In this document: positions 32,299-39,358 of the stretch, piece by piece | How positions within the stretch are numbered: the stretch's first letter is position 1 | Layout: every line of letters begins with the position of its first letter | DNA from: Myroides sp. | GTDB taxonomy: Bacteria; Bacteroidota; Bacteroidia; Flavobacteriales; Flavobacteriaceae | Length of the DNA stretch: 42,909 nucleotides | Assembly (NCBI GenBank): GCA_018384465.1 | Contig: JAHAYQ010000125.1 | Location: 1-42,909, forward strand | Direction: 5' to 3' | Program-made: the position numbers and the translations under genes | The notes under the pieces: model-generated | The model's input: only the letters and a program-made list of their open reading frames with translations | The model's database searches: none | Told to the model about the DNA's origin: nothing

Positions 32299-32436
32299 AT
32301 GAATACAAATGAACTGAAAGTAACCAAAGACTTAAACAAACTGGTATCCAATGGCACCATTTGGCTGCGAAAGGCATGTAATACCCTGCGTATCCTTAAA
32401 AATATACACACCAATTGCATTAAGCTAACCTTTTGA
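32299..32436 (+). CDS. Possible small protein convergent with the integrase
   Basis: 45 codons, MNTNELKVTKDLNKLVSNGT to a TGA at 32434. The composition is protein-like, with a basic helix ending and one ATG start, and it fills the gap between the HTH gene and the integrase on the opposite strand, overlapping the integrase end by 12 bases. No family recognised; could be chance. Confidence 0.3.
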   Translation: MNTNELKVTKDLNKLVSNGTIWLRKACNTLRILKNIHTNCIKLTF

Positions 32437-33666
32437 AGCCATTCGTTTCCTAAGGTTCTGCATATCTTCGCTAAGTTTGTGCTCTACAACTTTCGCATAG
32501 ATTTGTGTAGTACGTATCGAAGTGTGTCCAAGCATCTTACTAACAGATTCGATCGGAACGCCGTTACTCAAAGTTACAGTTGTAGCAAATGTATGTCTAG
32601 CAAGGTGGAAGGTGAAATTTTTATTAATTCCACAGATTTCAGCAATCTCCTTTAAATAACCGTTCATGCGCTGATTGGAAATGACTGGAAAAAGTGTACC
32701 TTTTGCTAAAGCTACGGGATGATCTCTATATTTTTTGATCAATTGGACCGCCTCTGGTAAGAGTGGAACCCTAACCGTCGTGTTCGTTTTTTGTCGGTTG
32801 GTCATTAACCAGTCCCGACCATCGATTCCCTTAGCAATGTTCTCTTGGGTTAGATTGAATATATCAATGTAGGCAAGCCCTGTGTGACAACTGAAAAGAA
32901 ACATATCAAGTACAGATTGCAAGCGTTCAATTTTAAAACTTTTTTTGCTCAATACCTTTAATTCTTCCTTTGTAAGATGCCCTCGTTCTACTTTGTCGAA
33001 GTGGAGTTTATATTTGGAAAAAGGATCTTTTTCCAACCAGTCCATCATAACAGCCATATTAACCATTTTCCGCAAACGCTCCATGTGCTTCATCACTCCA
33101 TTATTATTAAGAGATTTATGATGATCAATCGACTCATAATTAATAAGAAAGTTTTCGAAATCCAGAATAAACTTATAATTGAGTTCATCCAGTGTTATAT
33201 CACTTTTACGATATTGATGCTTTATAAACTTTTTGAGATAACTTTCTGTAGTGTAATAGTTTTTCATGGTGCCTGGAGCAAGTTTTGTAATAGCTACTTG
33301 CTTATGATATTCAATAACCTTTAGCAAGGTCATTGCTTCCTCTATATCTTCACCAAGGTATTTGGCTTTAACAGCATCGACAGAAACCACTTTGTTTTGC
33401 TGTATCAATTCCTGATAGCTATCAAAGATCAAAGAGCGCACCTGTTCCATGTGGCTGTTCAATTTTACGATTTCTTGCCGTTTCCCTTTTGCTCTTCCTT
33501 TTGCTTCATCCCAATTGTTGATCGATACTTTGCTTTTTAAGGAAATTTCAGTTCTGCGACCGTTTACTGTAATCCTTGCATAAACAGTGGCCGTCTCATC
33601 TTTCTTGTTCTTGGGCAACCGTAACACGAATTGAATCCCAAAGGTGTTTTTACTCTTCATATCCAT
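32425..33666 (-). CDS. int: Tyrosine recombinase (ICE integrase)
   Basis: 413 aa. An N-terminal arm-type DNA-binding region (about 1-85, with TVYARITVNGRRTEISLKSK), a core-binding SAM-like domain (about 105-215) and a catalytic domain with HLARHTFA (His-x-x-Arg), LGHTS and the nucleophile Tyr in TTQIYAK. The place of the first catalytic Arg reads SCHTGLAYIDIFNLT, without Arg, as in the IntDOT-type recombinases of Bacteroidota. It catalyses integration and excision. Size and order match CTnDOT-type Int. It ends at the element boundary near tRNA-Pro. Confidence 0.95.
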   Translation of the reverse strand: MDMKSKNTFGIQFVLRLPKNKKDETATVYARITVNGRRTEISLKSKVSINNWDEAKGRAKGKRQEIVKLNSHMEQVRSLIFDSYQELIQQNKVVSVDAVKAKYLGEDIEEAMTLLKVIEYHKQVAITKLAPGTMKNYYTTESYLKKFIKHQYRKSDITLDELNYKFILDFENFLINYESIDHHKSLNNNGVMKHMERLRKMVNMAVMMDWLEKDPFSKYKLHFDKVERGHLTKEELKVLSKKSFKIERLQSVLDMFLFSCHTGLAYIDIFNLTQENIAKGIDGRDWLMTNRQKTNTTVRVPLLPEAVQLIKKYRDHPVALAKGTLFPVISNQRMNGYLKEIAEICGINKNFTFHLARHTFATTVTLSNGVPIESVSKMLGHTSIRTTQIYAKVVEHKLSEDMQNLRKRMASKG

Positions 33667-33706
33667 TTATTTTATGTTCAACTCATACTCTTTGGTGCTG
33701 TTCTCT

Positions 33707-33726
33707 CCTTCCAACTAGTTGGAAGG
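33707..33726. repeat. Perfect 20-bp palindrome upstream of int
   Basis: Arms CCTTCCAACT and AGTTGGAAGG with no spacer, 41 bases upstream of the integrase start. Candidate operator for autoregulation or a recombinase arm site. Confidence 0.6.
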
Positions 33727-33900
33727 GATGCAGTAAAGAAGTCAAACAATCATAAATAGCATCAAAATAAATGTTGTAAACAAATGATTTACAGTTATTT
33801 ATAAGCTATTCGGTGAGTAAATATAAAACTTAAAAAGACTCACCGTTTAACTCACATTTAGATTGATATTTATTGGGGTTTCTTGATATGAAATAAAACA

Positions 33901-33934
33901 AAAAACCCTCAAATTCATAGAATTTGAGGGTTTT
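33901..33934 (-). terminator. Terminator of the tRNA-Ser/tRNA-Pro unit
   Basis: Stem AAAACCCTCAAATTC / AATTTGAGGGTTTT around ATAG. On the minus strand it is followed by TTTTTTGTTTTATT, a good intrinsic terminator 20 bases beyond the tRNA-Pro 3' end. Confidence 0.85.
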
Positions 33935-33955
33935 AGACCTTACTTAGTGTAAGTG

Positions 33956-34033
33956 TGGTCGGGGTGGCAGGATTCGAACCTGCGACCTCCTGCTCCCAAA
34001 GCAGGCGCGATGACCGGGCTACGCTACACCCCG
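33956..34033 (-). tRNA. tRNA-Pro (anticodon TGG)
   Basis: Minus strand: acceptor CGGGGTG at 34033 pairs with CACCCCG, then discriminator A and encoded CCA (33956-33958). Anticodon stem CCTGC / GCAGG with loop TTTGGGA, anticodon TGG; TPsiC arm GCAGG-TTCGAAT-CCTGC. The ICE integrase end abuts its 3' end, so it is the likely integration target; the tRNA is intact. Confidence 0.96.
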
Positions 34034-34075
34034 AATTAAAGGTAGTAATAAGATTATAATTTTAATGAACTACTG

Positions 34076-34159
34076 CGGAGAGACAGGGACTCGAACCCTG
34101 GCATCGGTTTCCCGATGACAGATTAGCAATCTGCTCCATTACCGCTCTGGCACCTCTCC
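34076..34159 (-). tRNA. tRNA-Ser (anticodon GCT)
   Basis: Minus strand: GGAGAGG at 34159 pairs with TCTCTCC, discriminator G. Anticodon stem GCAGA / TCTGT with loop TTGCTAA, anticodon GCT; a long variable arm ATCGG / CCGAT marks a class II tRNA; TPsiC loop GTTCGAGTC. No encoded CCA. Transcribed ahead of tRNA-Pro. Confidence 0.95.
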
Positions 34160-34203
34160 TAACTTATCTACAAATAACATACATTACTTGTTCTAAGCGG
34201 TTG

Positions 34204-34234
34204 CAAATATAGAACGGGATTTCAGTTTACGCAA
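34204..34234 (-). promoter_or_regulatory. Bacteroidota consensus promoter of the tRNA unit
   Basis: On the minus strand TTG (34234-34232), a 20-base spacer, then TATATTTG (34211-34204): a full match to TTG-N19-21-TAnnTTTG, upstream of tRNA-Ser. Confidence 0.85.
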
Positions 34235-34306
34235 GTCTTTTTGAAAAAAAAATTAAAAAATTTGGCTTAATTTTGGTGCTACATTAGCTAAATTACAAGT
34301 AAAAGA

Positions 34307-35224
34307 ATGAATGTTAAAGGATTAGTGTTTTTAGGAATTTTATCAATATTTTCACTTTCGAGCTGTTCAAGTTCAAAAAATATTCCTCAAAAGGTCATAA
34401 CTAAAATTATTCGCGATACAATTATCGTAAATTCGAAGACAGACCAATACGAAATGACGCGTGCTGCTAAATTAGAAGATTACAAGATTAACGCGATAAA
34501 TTACCCTGCAGTTGGGCAAGATGAACGTGTTCGCTTCTTAGTTTTGCATTATACTGCTTTAAACAACGAGAAATCGATGCAAGTTTTAACGCAACAAGAA
34601 GTAAGTTCGCATTATTTAATAAATGATTTAGATGATAATGATATCCATTTATTGGTCGATGAAACGAAAAGAGCGTGGCATGCTGGTGCAAGTAAATGGA
34701 AAAATTTAGATAATTTAAATTTCACTTCCATCGGGATAGAAATTGTAAATCTTGGTTATACTACTAATAATGGTGTAATGACACATTATCCTTATCCTGA
34801 ATATCAATTTAAAAAAATTGGAAGTTTAACAAAGGATATCGTAAATCGCTATAAAATTTCACCTGTTAATGTTATTGCACATTCTGATATTGCTCCAGGT
34901 CGTAAACACGATCCAGGACCATTATTTCCATGGAAAAGATTATATGACGAATATGGAGTTGGTGCGTGGTATGAAGAAGCAGATAAGCAAATGTTTATTT
35001 CTTCCGCTCCGTTTATTTTTGACGGCGAAGTTGTGATAAAAGAGTTCCAAAAAGAATTAAAAAAATATGGTTATGATATAACTGAAACTGGAATTTGGGA
35101 TGATAAAACAAAGAAAACAACACAAGCTTTTCAGTATCATTTTAATCCTACAAAATTCGACGGAAACTTAGATGTTGAAACTTGGGCAATTATAAAAGCT
35201 TTAAACAAAAAATATAATCCGTAA
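34307..35224 (+). CDS. Lipoprotein N-acetylmuramoyl-L-alanine amidase (AmiD-like)
   Basis: 305 aa. A lipoprotein signal with lipobox LSSC (Cys20) is followed by an amidase_2 domain (about 65-215) with zinc-binding elements VLHYTAL, AWHAGAS, and HSDIAPGRKHDPGPLFPW. The C-terminal about 240-303 is a peptidoglycan-binding module (VVIKEFQKELKKYGYDITET). Cleaves the amide bond between muramic acid and the peptide; AmiD-like enzymes recycle or trim murein in the outer membrane. This is the first chromosomal protein gene beyond the ICE and is AT-rich like those after it. A terminator follows. Confidence 0.92.
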   Translation: MNVKGLVFLGILSIFSLSSCSSSKNIPQKVITKIIRDTIIVNSKTDQYEMTRAAKLEDYKINAINYPAVGQDERVRFLVLHYTALNNEKSMQVLTQQEVSSHYLINDLDDNDIHLLVDETKRAWHAGASKWKNLDNLNFTSIGIEIVNLGYTTNNGVMTHYPYPEYQFKKIGSLTKDIVNRYKISPVNVIAHSDIAPGRKHDPGPLFPWKRLYDEYGVGAWYEEADKQMFISSAPFIFDGEVVIKEFQKELKKYGYDITETGIWDDKTKKTTQAFQYHFNPTKFDGNLDVETWAIIKALNKKYNP

Positions 35225-35228
35225 ATTT

Positions 35229-35255
35229 GAGCTCCTACTTTTAGGAGCTTTTTTT
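35229..35255 (+). terminator. Terminator after the amidase gene
   Basis: Stem AGCTCCTA / TAGGAGCT with a 4-base loop and a run of seven T, five bases after the amidase stop. Confidence 0.92.
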
Positions 35256-35278
35256 ATACAAACAACACAACAACAAAA

Positions 35279-35746
35279 ATGTCAAGTTACATTTACATTA
35301 AAAATTATTTTCTTGAAGAGTTACAAAAACTTGTTCAAGAATATTTTAACAATAATTACACGGAAGAATCTACATTAGAAGTTAATATTCTAATGAAAAA
35401 TTCTCGAACGTATTTTGTTCAATTTAATGAAGAACTAGCTATTGAAGAATTGTTAGATTGGATTAATAATATTAATTTAAATAAACCATCAACCGAGCGT
35501 GAAACGATTATAGAGGGCTATCAAACTATTAATTCTGTTGATTATAAATTCTATTTTATAAATGATGACATTTTTGCAATTAACTCTAAAAATGAAACTT
35601 ATAAAATTGAAGATTTAGAAGAATTAGTTCCTATAACAATCTCGAATTCTTTATTTTCGAAAACTGATATTCCAACAAAAAACATACATTCTATGGCTAC
35701 TATCAAATTCTTTGTGCCTAAGAAAAAATGGTGGAAAATTTGGTAA
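35279..35746 (+). CDS. Conserved-looking protein, function unknown
   Basis: 155 aa. No signal peptide or membrane helix. Rich in Asn, Ile, Glu, with alternating helices and strands; ends FFVPKKKWWKIW, an unusual basic, Trp-rich tail. I do not recognise a family. It follows the amidase terminator by 24 bases and is followed 20 bases later by a secreted protein in the same direction, so the two may share a transcript. Confidence 0.6.
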   Translation: MSSYIYIKNYFLEELQKLVQEYFNNNYTEESTLEVNILMKNSRTYFVQFNEELAIEELLDWINNINLNKPSTERETIIEGYQTINSVDYKFYFINDDIFAINSKNETYKIEDLEELVPITISNSLFSKTDIPTKNIHSMATIKFFVPKKKWWKIW

Positions 35747-35765
35747 ATAATTAAATAACTGCTGA

Positions 35766-36170
35766 ATGAGAAAATATATACTACTTATTTTATTTGCGTT
35801 ACAATCAAGTTTTATATTTGCACAATTACAATCCAATTCATTTAAAAATGATGAATTAAATTTGAAATTAGAATTATCAAATAATCACTTTTTTTATTTT
35901 CAGAATTTAAATGGATTAATCAAAGAATATGTTCGTGGAGAATGGAAAATTGATGGTAATAAATTAATCCTAACCGAATCGTCTCATAGCGAAAAAGCAG
36001 AAAATAAACACAGTATTCGAAAAGCGCCGAAATTTGATTATACTACTGCAAAACGAGAAACTATTTATACGATTTCAGGGGATAATTTAATTTTTTTCTC
36101 ACAAAAAACAGAACCCGTACAAGCCAAATTTGAGTATCAGCTATTTGGTGATTTTAAATCAGAAAAATAA
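35766..36170 (+). CDS. Secreted protein, function unknown
   Basis: 134 aa. A clear signal peptide (MRKYILLILFALQSSFIFAQ), then a small beta-rich domain with FFYFQNLNGLIKEYVRGEWK and DGNKLILTES, the kind of layout seen in lipocalin-like or DUF-type exported proteins of Flavobacteriia. Family not assigned. It is 7 bases from the VOC gene. Confidence 0.65.
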   Translation: MRKYILLILFALQSSFIFAQLQSNSFKNDELNLKLELSNNHFFYFQNLNGLIKEYVRGEWKIDGNKLILTESSHSEKAENKHSIRKAPKFDYTTAKRETIYTISGDNLIFFSQKTEPVQAKFEYQLFGDFKSEK

Positions 36171-36176
36171 ATCAAT

Positions 36177-36554
36177 ATGAAATTAAAAAGCTTAACTCCA
36201 ATTATTTGGACAAAAGATATACAAACTACTACAACTTTTTATAAAAAGTTAGGATTCAAAATCAACGAAGAAAACGAAGATTTAGTTTGGACAAGCATAC
36301 AAAATGGCGAAATTGAAATCAACATTGCTAATCCAGAAGCAAACCCTGATTTTAAACAACCTCAATTCACAGGAACATTATACTTTAATGTAGAAAATGC
36401 GGATGAAGCGTGGGAAGAATTAAAACACAACAAAGTGGTTTACGAAATCGAAACGTTTGATTGGGGAATGCGCGAGTTTGCGATCGAAGATAACAACGGA
36501 TACATTTTACAATTCGGTGAAGCCATCGAATTTGATTACGGAGACGAAGATTAA
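36177..36554 (+). CDS. VOC-family (glyoxalase/bleomycin-resistance-like) protein
   Basis: 125 aa. Two beta-alpha-beta-beta-beta modules: LTPIIWTKDIQTTTTFYKKLGF and FTGTLYFNVENADEAWEELK, ending in DNNGYILQFGEAIE with a probable metal-binding Glu. The vicinal oxygen chelate fold is clear; the substrate is not predictable. Transcribed after the secreted protein; a terminator follows. Confidence 0.85.
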   Translation: MKLKSLTPIIWTKDIQTTTTFYKKLGFKINEENEDLVWTSIQNGEIEINIANPEANPDFKQPQFTGTLYFNVENADEAWEELKHNKVVYEIETFDWGMREFAIEDNNGYILQFGEAIEFDYGDED

Positions 36555-36576
36555 TCCAAGATTTAAAATTAAATTC

Positions 36577-36617
36577 ATCGTATTCTTTCCTACATTTGGA
36601 GCGAATACGATTTTTTT
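36577..36617 (+). terminator. Terminator whose loop holds a promoter-like box
   Basis: Stem ATCGTATTC (36577-36585) / GAATACGAT (36603-36611) followed by seven T. The loop contains TACATTTG (36590-36597), a match to the Bacteroidota -7 box, and the next gene starts right after the T-run. Confidence 0.82.
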
Positions 36618-37190
36618 ATGCATAAGAATTACACCGCCGACCAACGTTTTGATAAAATAGATTTCACAACTTCTCCTCTATCTTTCAGGGATTTTGAACA
36701 ATGTCAATTTGTTCAATGCAATTTTAACGGAGTTGATTTAAATGATTTTAATTTTATCAATTGCGAATTTATAGAGTGTAATTTGAGCTTAGCGCAAATC
36801 AACGGAACCACGTTTCAAGATGTCAGTTTTACGAATTGTAAAATGATTGGTTTTAATTTGGAAACCAGTAATAAATTTGGATTAAAAATTAAGTTTAATA
36901 ATTGTATTCTGAATGATTCTTCTTTTTATGAGGTTCAACTTTCTAAATCTCATTTCAAAGATTGTACATTAGAAAATGTTGATTTCGCTTATGCGGATTT
37001 ATCGCAAACTTATTTTGAAAATTGTAACTTAATGAATGCAATTTTTGATCAAACCAATTTAGAAAAAGCGAATCTTACCTCATCGTATAACTTTTCTATT
37101 AATCCGACACAAAACAAAGTTAAAAACGCTAAATTTTCAAAAGAAAATTGCATTGGATTATTGGACAGTTTCCAAATCAAAATCGAATAA
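36618..37190 (+). CDS. Pentapeptide-repeat protein
   Basis: 190 aa. From residue 20 on it is a series of A/C(D/N)LXX-like pentapeptides (FEQCQFVQCNFNGVDLNDFN; FANADLS-type: FAYADLSQTYFENCNLMNAI), which fold as a right-handed quadrilateral beta helix. Some relatives (Qnr, McbG) bind DNA gyrase and mimic DNA, but repeats alone do not prove this. The ATG at 36618 directly follows a terminator T-run, so the start is uncertain; the frame may start a few residues later. Confidence 0.85.
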   Translation: MHKNYTADQRFDKIDFTTSPLSFRDFEQCQFVQCNFNGVDLNDFNFINCEFIECNLSLAQINGTTFQDVSFTNCKMIGFNLETSNKFGLKIKFNNCILNDSSFYEVQLSKSHFKDCTLENVDFAYADLSQTYFENCNLMNAIFDQTNLEKANLTSSYNFSINPTQNKVKNAKFSKENCIGLLDSFQIKIE

Positions 37191-37320
37191 TTTTCTTGTT
37201 TATAAGTCTTTTCATTTTAACGCTTTCTAGGTTTTAAAAAACAATTTTAAAAACTTAAATTGCTCGTCTATCCTCTATTTTAGCTCGTTTTAGCTAAGAT
37301 TTTAATTATTAATCATTTAT

Positions 37321-38784
37321 ATGTTAGACGGTTCAAAAATTTCATCCATTTTACAACGTTCACCCAGCGTGGATTTGCTAAAAATGCGAAATAGAGAATT
37401 GATTTTGGTCTTTTTGGCTGATCAATTCGCAGAGAAACATCGCATTTTATCTTCAGAGATTATACATTCTCGTTTAACGGATTATTTGGAATATCGTCAA
37501 GTAGAAAATGACGAAGAAACAGACATTCAGGTTTTTGATTCGTACGAATTAAAAGCTAAAAAATACATTACCGATTGGACCAATCGTGGTTTTTTAACGA
37601 ACTTTCAGACCGAAAATGGAGAAGTATTTTACGAACTTTCTTCTCATACAAGTAAAACGTTGGATTGGATTAACAGTTTAGACAAAGACGAATATGTCGG
37701 AACGGAATCAAAATTCAAAACCATTGTTACTCAACTGAAAGAATTAGTCGAATATTCGAACGATAACAAAGAACAACGTTTGGCAATTTTGGAAGAACGT
37801 AAAAAAGAAATCGAACACGAAATGACTCATTTACGTTTGGGTGAATCTTTAAAAGTGTACGAAGATTTCGAGATTATTCCACGTGTTAATCAAATTACCC
37901 AAGCGGCTAAAGAATTACTTTCTGACTTTAAGGAAGTAGAAGATAATTTCAAAACTATTACGAAAGAAATTTACCAACGTCATAACGAAGGAACCTTATC
38001 TAAATCAGAGATTTTAGATTTTACGTTTAATTCGTTGGATAGCTTAAAAGAAAGTCCACAAGGAAAAAGCTTTTATGCGTTCTGGAATTTCTTGTTGAAT
38101 CCTTCGCTTCAAACAGAATGGGATAAATTAACGCAAGAATTGTACGCTACCTTATCGCAAAAAGAAATTGAGATTCAAGATGCTTATCTAAAAAATATGA
38201 AAAAGCATCTGCACGCGGCTGGGCAAAAAGTGTACAAAGCCAACGATAAAATGGCGGATAAACTGAGTAAAGTGATTCGTGAAACCCAAGTGTCAAATGC
38301 AAAAGCCACGAAGAAAACGATTCAGGACATCAAAAAATCATTGATTAAAATTAGTCAACAAAAAGATTCTCCTGATATTTCGTTAATGGTGGATGATGGG
38401 ATTAATATCCATTTGCCTTTTGACCGTAAATTAACGATGGAACAAACCCAAGAAGTTATTTATGATGCACATCCAAAAGTTGCCGAATCGGACATCTCGA
38501 AATCGGAACATTTAGAAAAGATTTTCAATAAATACGCAATTGATAAACAAGTTATTCGAGATCGAATTAACGAGCAATTAGCGACTAATTCTGAGTTAAA
38601 TCTAAATCAAATCATCGAAAATTCGGGTGGTTTACAAAAAGGTTTACCCGAACTTTTTGCTTTTATCGCGTTAAGTAACGAGTACAATCACGACAAAAAC
38701 GATGCAGAATTACAAGAAATTGTATTCAACAAAGCAGAACAAAAATCAATACAAATTCCTAAAATTACCTTAAAGTATGAGTAA
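37321..38784 (+). CDS. jetA: JetA/MksF-like kleisin-type subunit (DUF3375)
   Basis: 487 aa. The N-terminal winged-helix region (about 1-115, SPSVDLLKMRNRELILVFLA) and the following VGTESKFKTIVTQLKELVEY, EQRLAILEERKKEIEHEM are characteristic of DUF3375, the JetA subunit of Wadjet and MksF of bacterial condensins. It bridges the heads of the SMC dimer (JetC/MksB). Its stop overlaps the jetB start by 8 bases. No gene sits between it and the pentapeptide gene; a repeated TTTTAGCT pair lies near 37290. Assignment by reading the sequence. Confidence 0.85.
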   Translation: MLDGSKISSILQRSPSVDLLKMRNRELILVFLADQFAEKHRILSSEIIHSRLTDYLEYRQVENDEETDIQVFDSYELKAKKYITDWTNRGFLTNFQTENGEVFYELSSHTSKTLDWINSLDKDEYVGTESKFKTIVTQLKELVEYSNDNKEQRLAILEERKKEIEHEMTHLRLGESLKVYEDFEIIPRVNQITQAAKELLSDFKEVEDNFKTITKEIYQRHNEGTLSKSEILDFTFNSLDSLKESPQGKSFYAFWNFLLNPSLQTEWDKLTQELYATLSQKEIEIQDAYLKNMKKHLHAAGQKVYKANDKMADKLSKVIRETQVSNAKATKKTIQDIKKSLIKISQQKDSPDISLMVDDGINIHLPFDRKLTMEQTQEVIYDAHPKVAESDISKSEHLEKIFNKYAIDKQVIRDRINEQLATNSELNLNQIIENSGGLQKGLPELFAFIALSNEYNHDKNDAELQEIVFNKAEQKSIQIPKITLKYE

Positions 38785-39358
38785 TTTAGAACAACATATC
38801 AAACCCTATTCTAAAGCGATTGTAAAGCTTTTAAAACAGCCGATTGAGAATCATCAATCCCTTTGGCAAGATGTTTTAAACTACCAAGTGGAAATTCAGA
38901 ATTATTTGAATTTAATTGGATTAGAATTAGTGGTAAAAAAAGACGAAGGATTTGCTTATTTACGCGAATTAGAAGACCGTGAAGGAAATACAATAGGTCT
39001 GGTTTCTAAACGTAAAATTGGATTCGAAGCTTCGATAATTTTGGTGGTCTTACGCCAAAGTTTAGAAGAATTCGACCAAAATCCTACGCAATTTGATGTA
39101 AGTGAGAAATTCATCACCTATCAAGAAATCAAAGAAGAAGTCGAATTATTCTTACCCGAAACATACAACAAAGTCAAACTTTTAAAAGACTTAGATCTTA
39201 ACATTCGCCGAATTGTGGATTTAGGTTATTTAAAAGAAATTGATAAAAATGAGTTTGAAACTAAATATCAAATTCATCGTATCATCAAAGAAAAAGTGAC
39301 GTTGGATCAATTACAAGAATTTAAAAACAAATTAGAGGAATATGTTGAATCTATTTAG
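38777..39358 (+). CDS. jetB: JetB/MksE-like subunit (DUF4194)
   Basis: 193 aa. Matches the DUF4194 pattern: a winged-helix protein with LELVVKKDEGFAYLRELED, SIILVVLRQSLEEFD, VKLLKDLDLNIRRIVDLGYL. In Wadjet/MksBEF complexes it binds the JetA/MksF subunit and regulates loading. Translation is coupled to jetA (8-base overlap) and to jetC (17-base overlap). Confidence 0.85.
   Translation: MSNLEQHIKPYSKAIVKLLKQPIENHQSLWQDVLNYQVEIQNYLNLIGLELVVKKDEGFAYLRELEDREGNTIGLVSKRKIGFEASIILVVLRQSLEEFDQNPTQFDVSEKFITYQEIKEEVELFLPETYNKVKLLKDLDLNIRRIVDLGYLKEIDKNEFETKYQIHRIIKEKVTLDQLQEFKNKLEEYVESI

Larger units (their letters stand above)
33667..33955. other. Integrase-proximal end of the ICE, candidate attachment region
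   Basis: No gene. It has a perfect 20-bp palindrome at 33707-33726 (arms CCTTCCAACT / AGTTGGAAGG), an interrupted inverted repeat CGGTGAGT (33811-33818) / ACTCACCG (33838-33845), a repeat of ACTCAC just after, and the tRNA terminator. These are plausible integrase or Xis arm sites. The crossover is expected at or near the tRNA-Pro 3' end. Confidence 0.55.
1..33958. mobile_element. CTnDOT-type integrative and conjugative element (left end outside window)
   Basis: A complete-looking mobilisation module (coupling protein, relaxase, MobA), a type IV secretion operon (traE to traQ), an excisionase-like protein and a tyrosine recombinase lie in one block. The integrase end abuts the 3' end of tRNA-Pro at 33956, and base composition drops sharply to AT-rich chromosome beyond it, so this is taken as one ICE boundary. 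The cargo is metal and arsenic resistance plus a PRTRC cassette. I found no second copy of the tRNA-Pro 3' end in the window, so the other end lies to the left or the element is rearranged. Whether the metal genes at 1-1911 are inside the ICE is inference. Confidence 0.85.
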
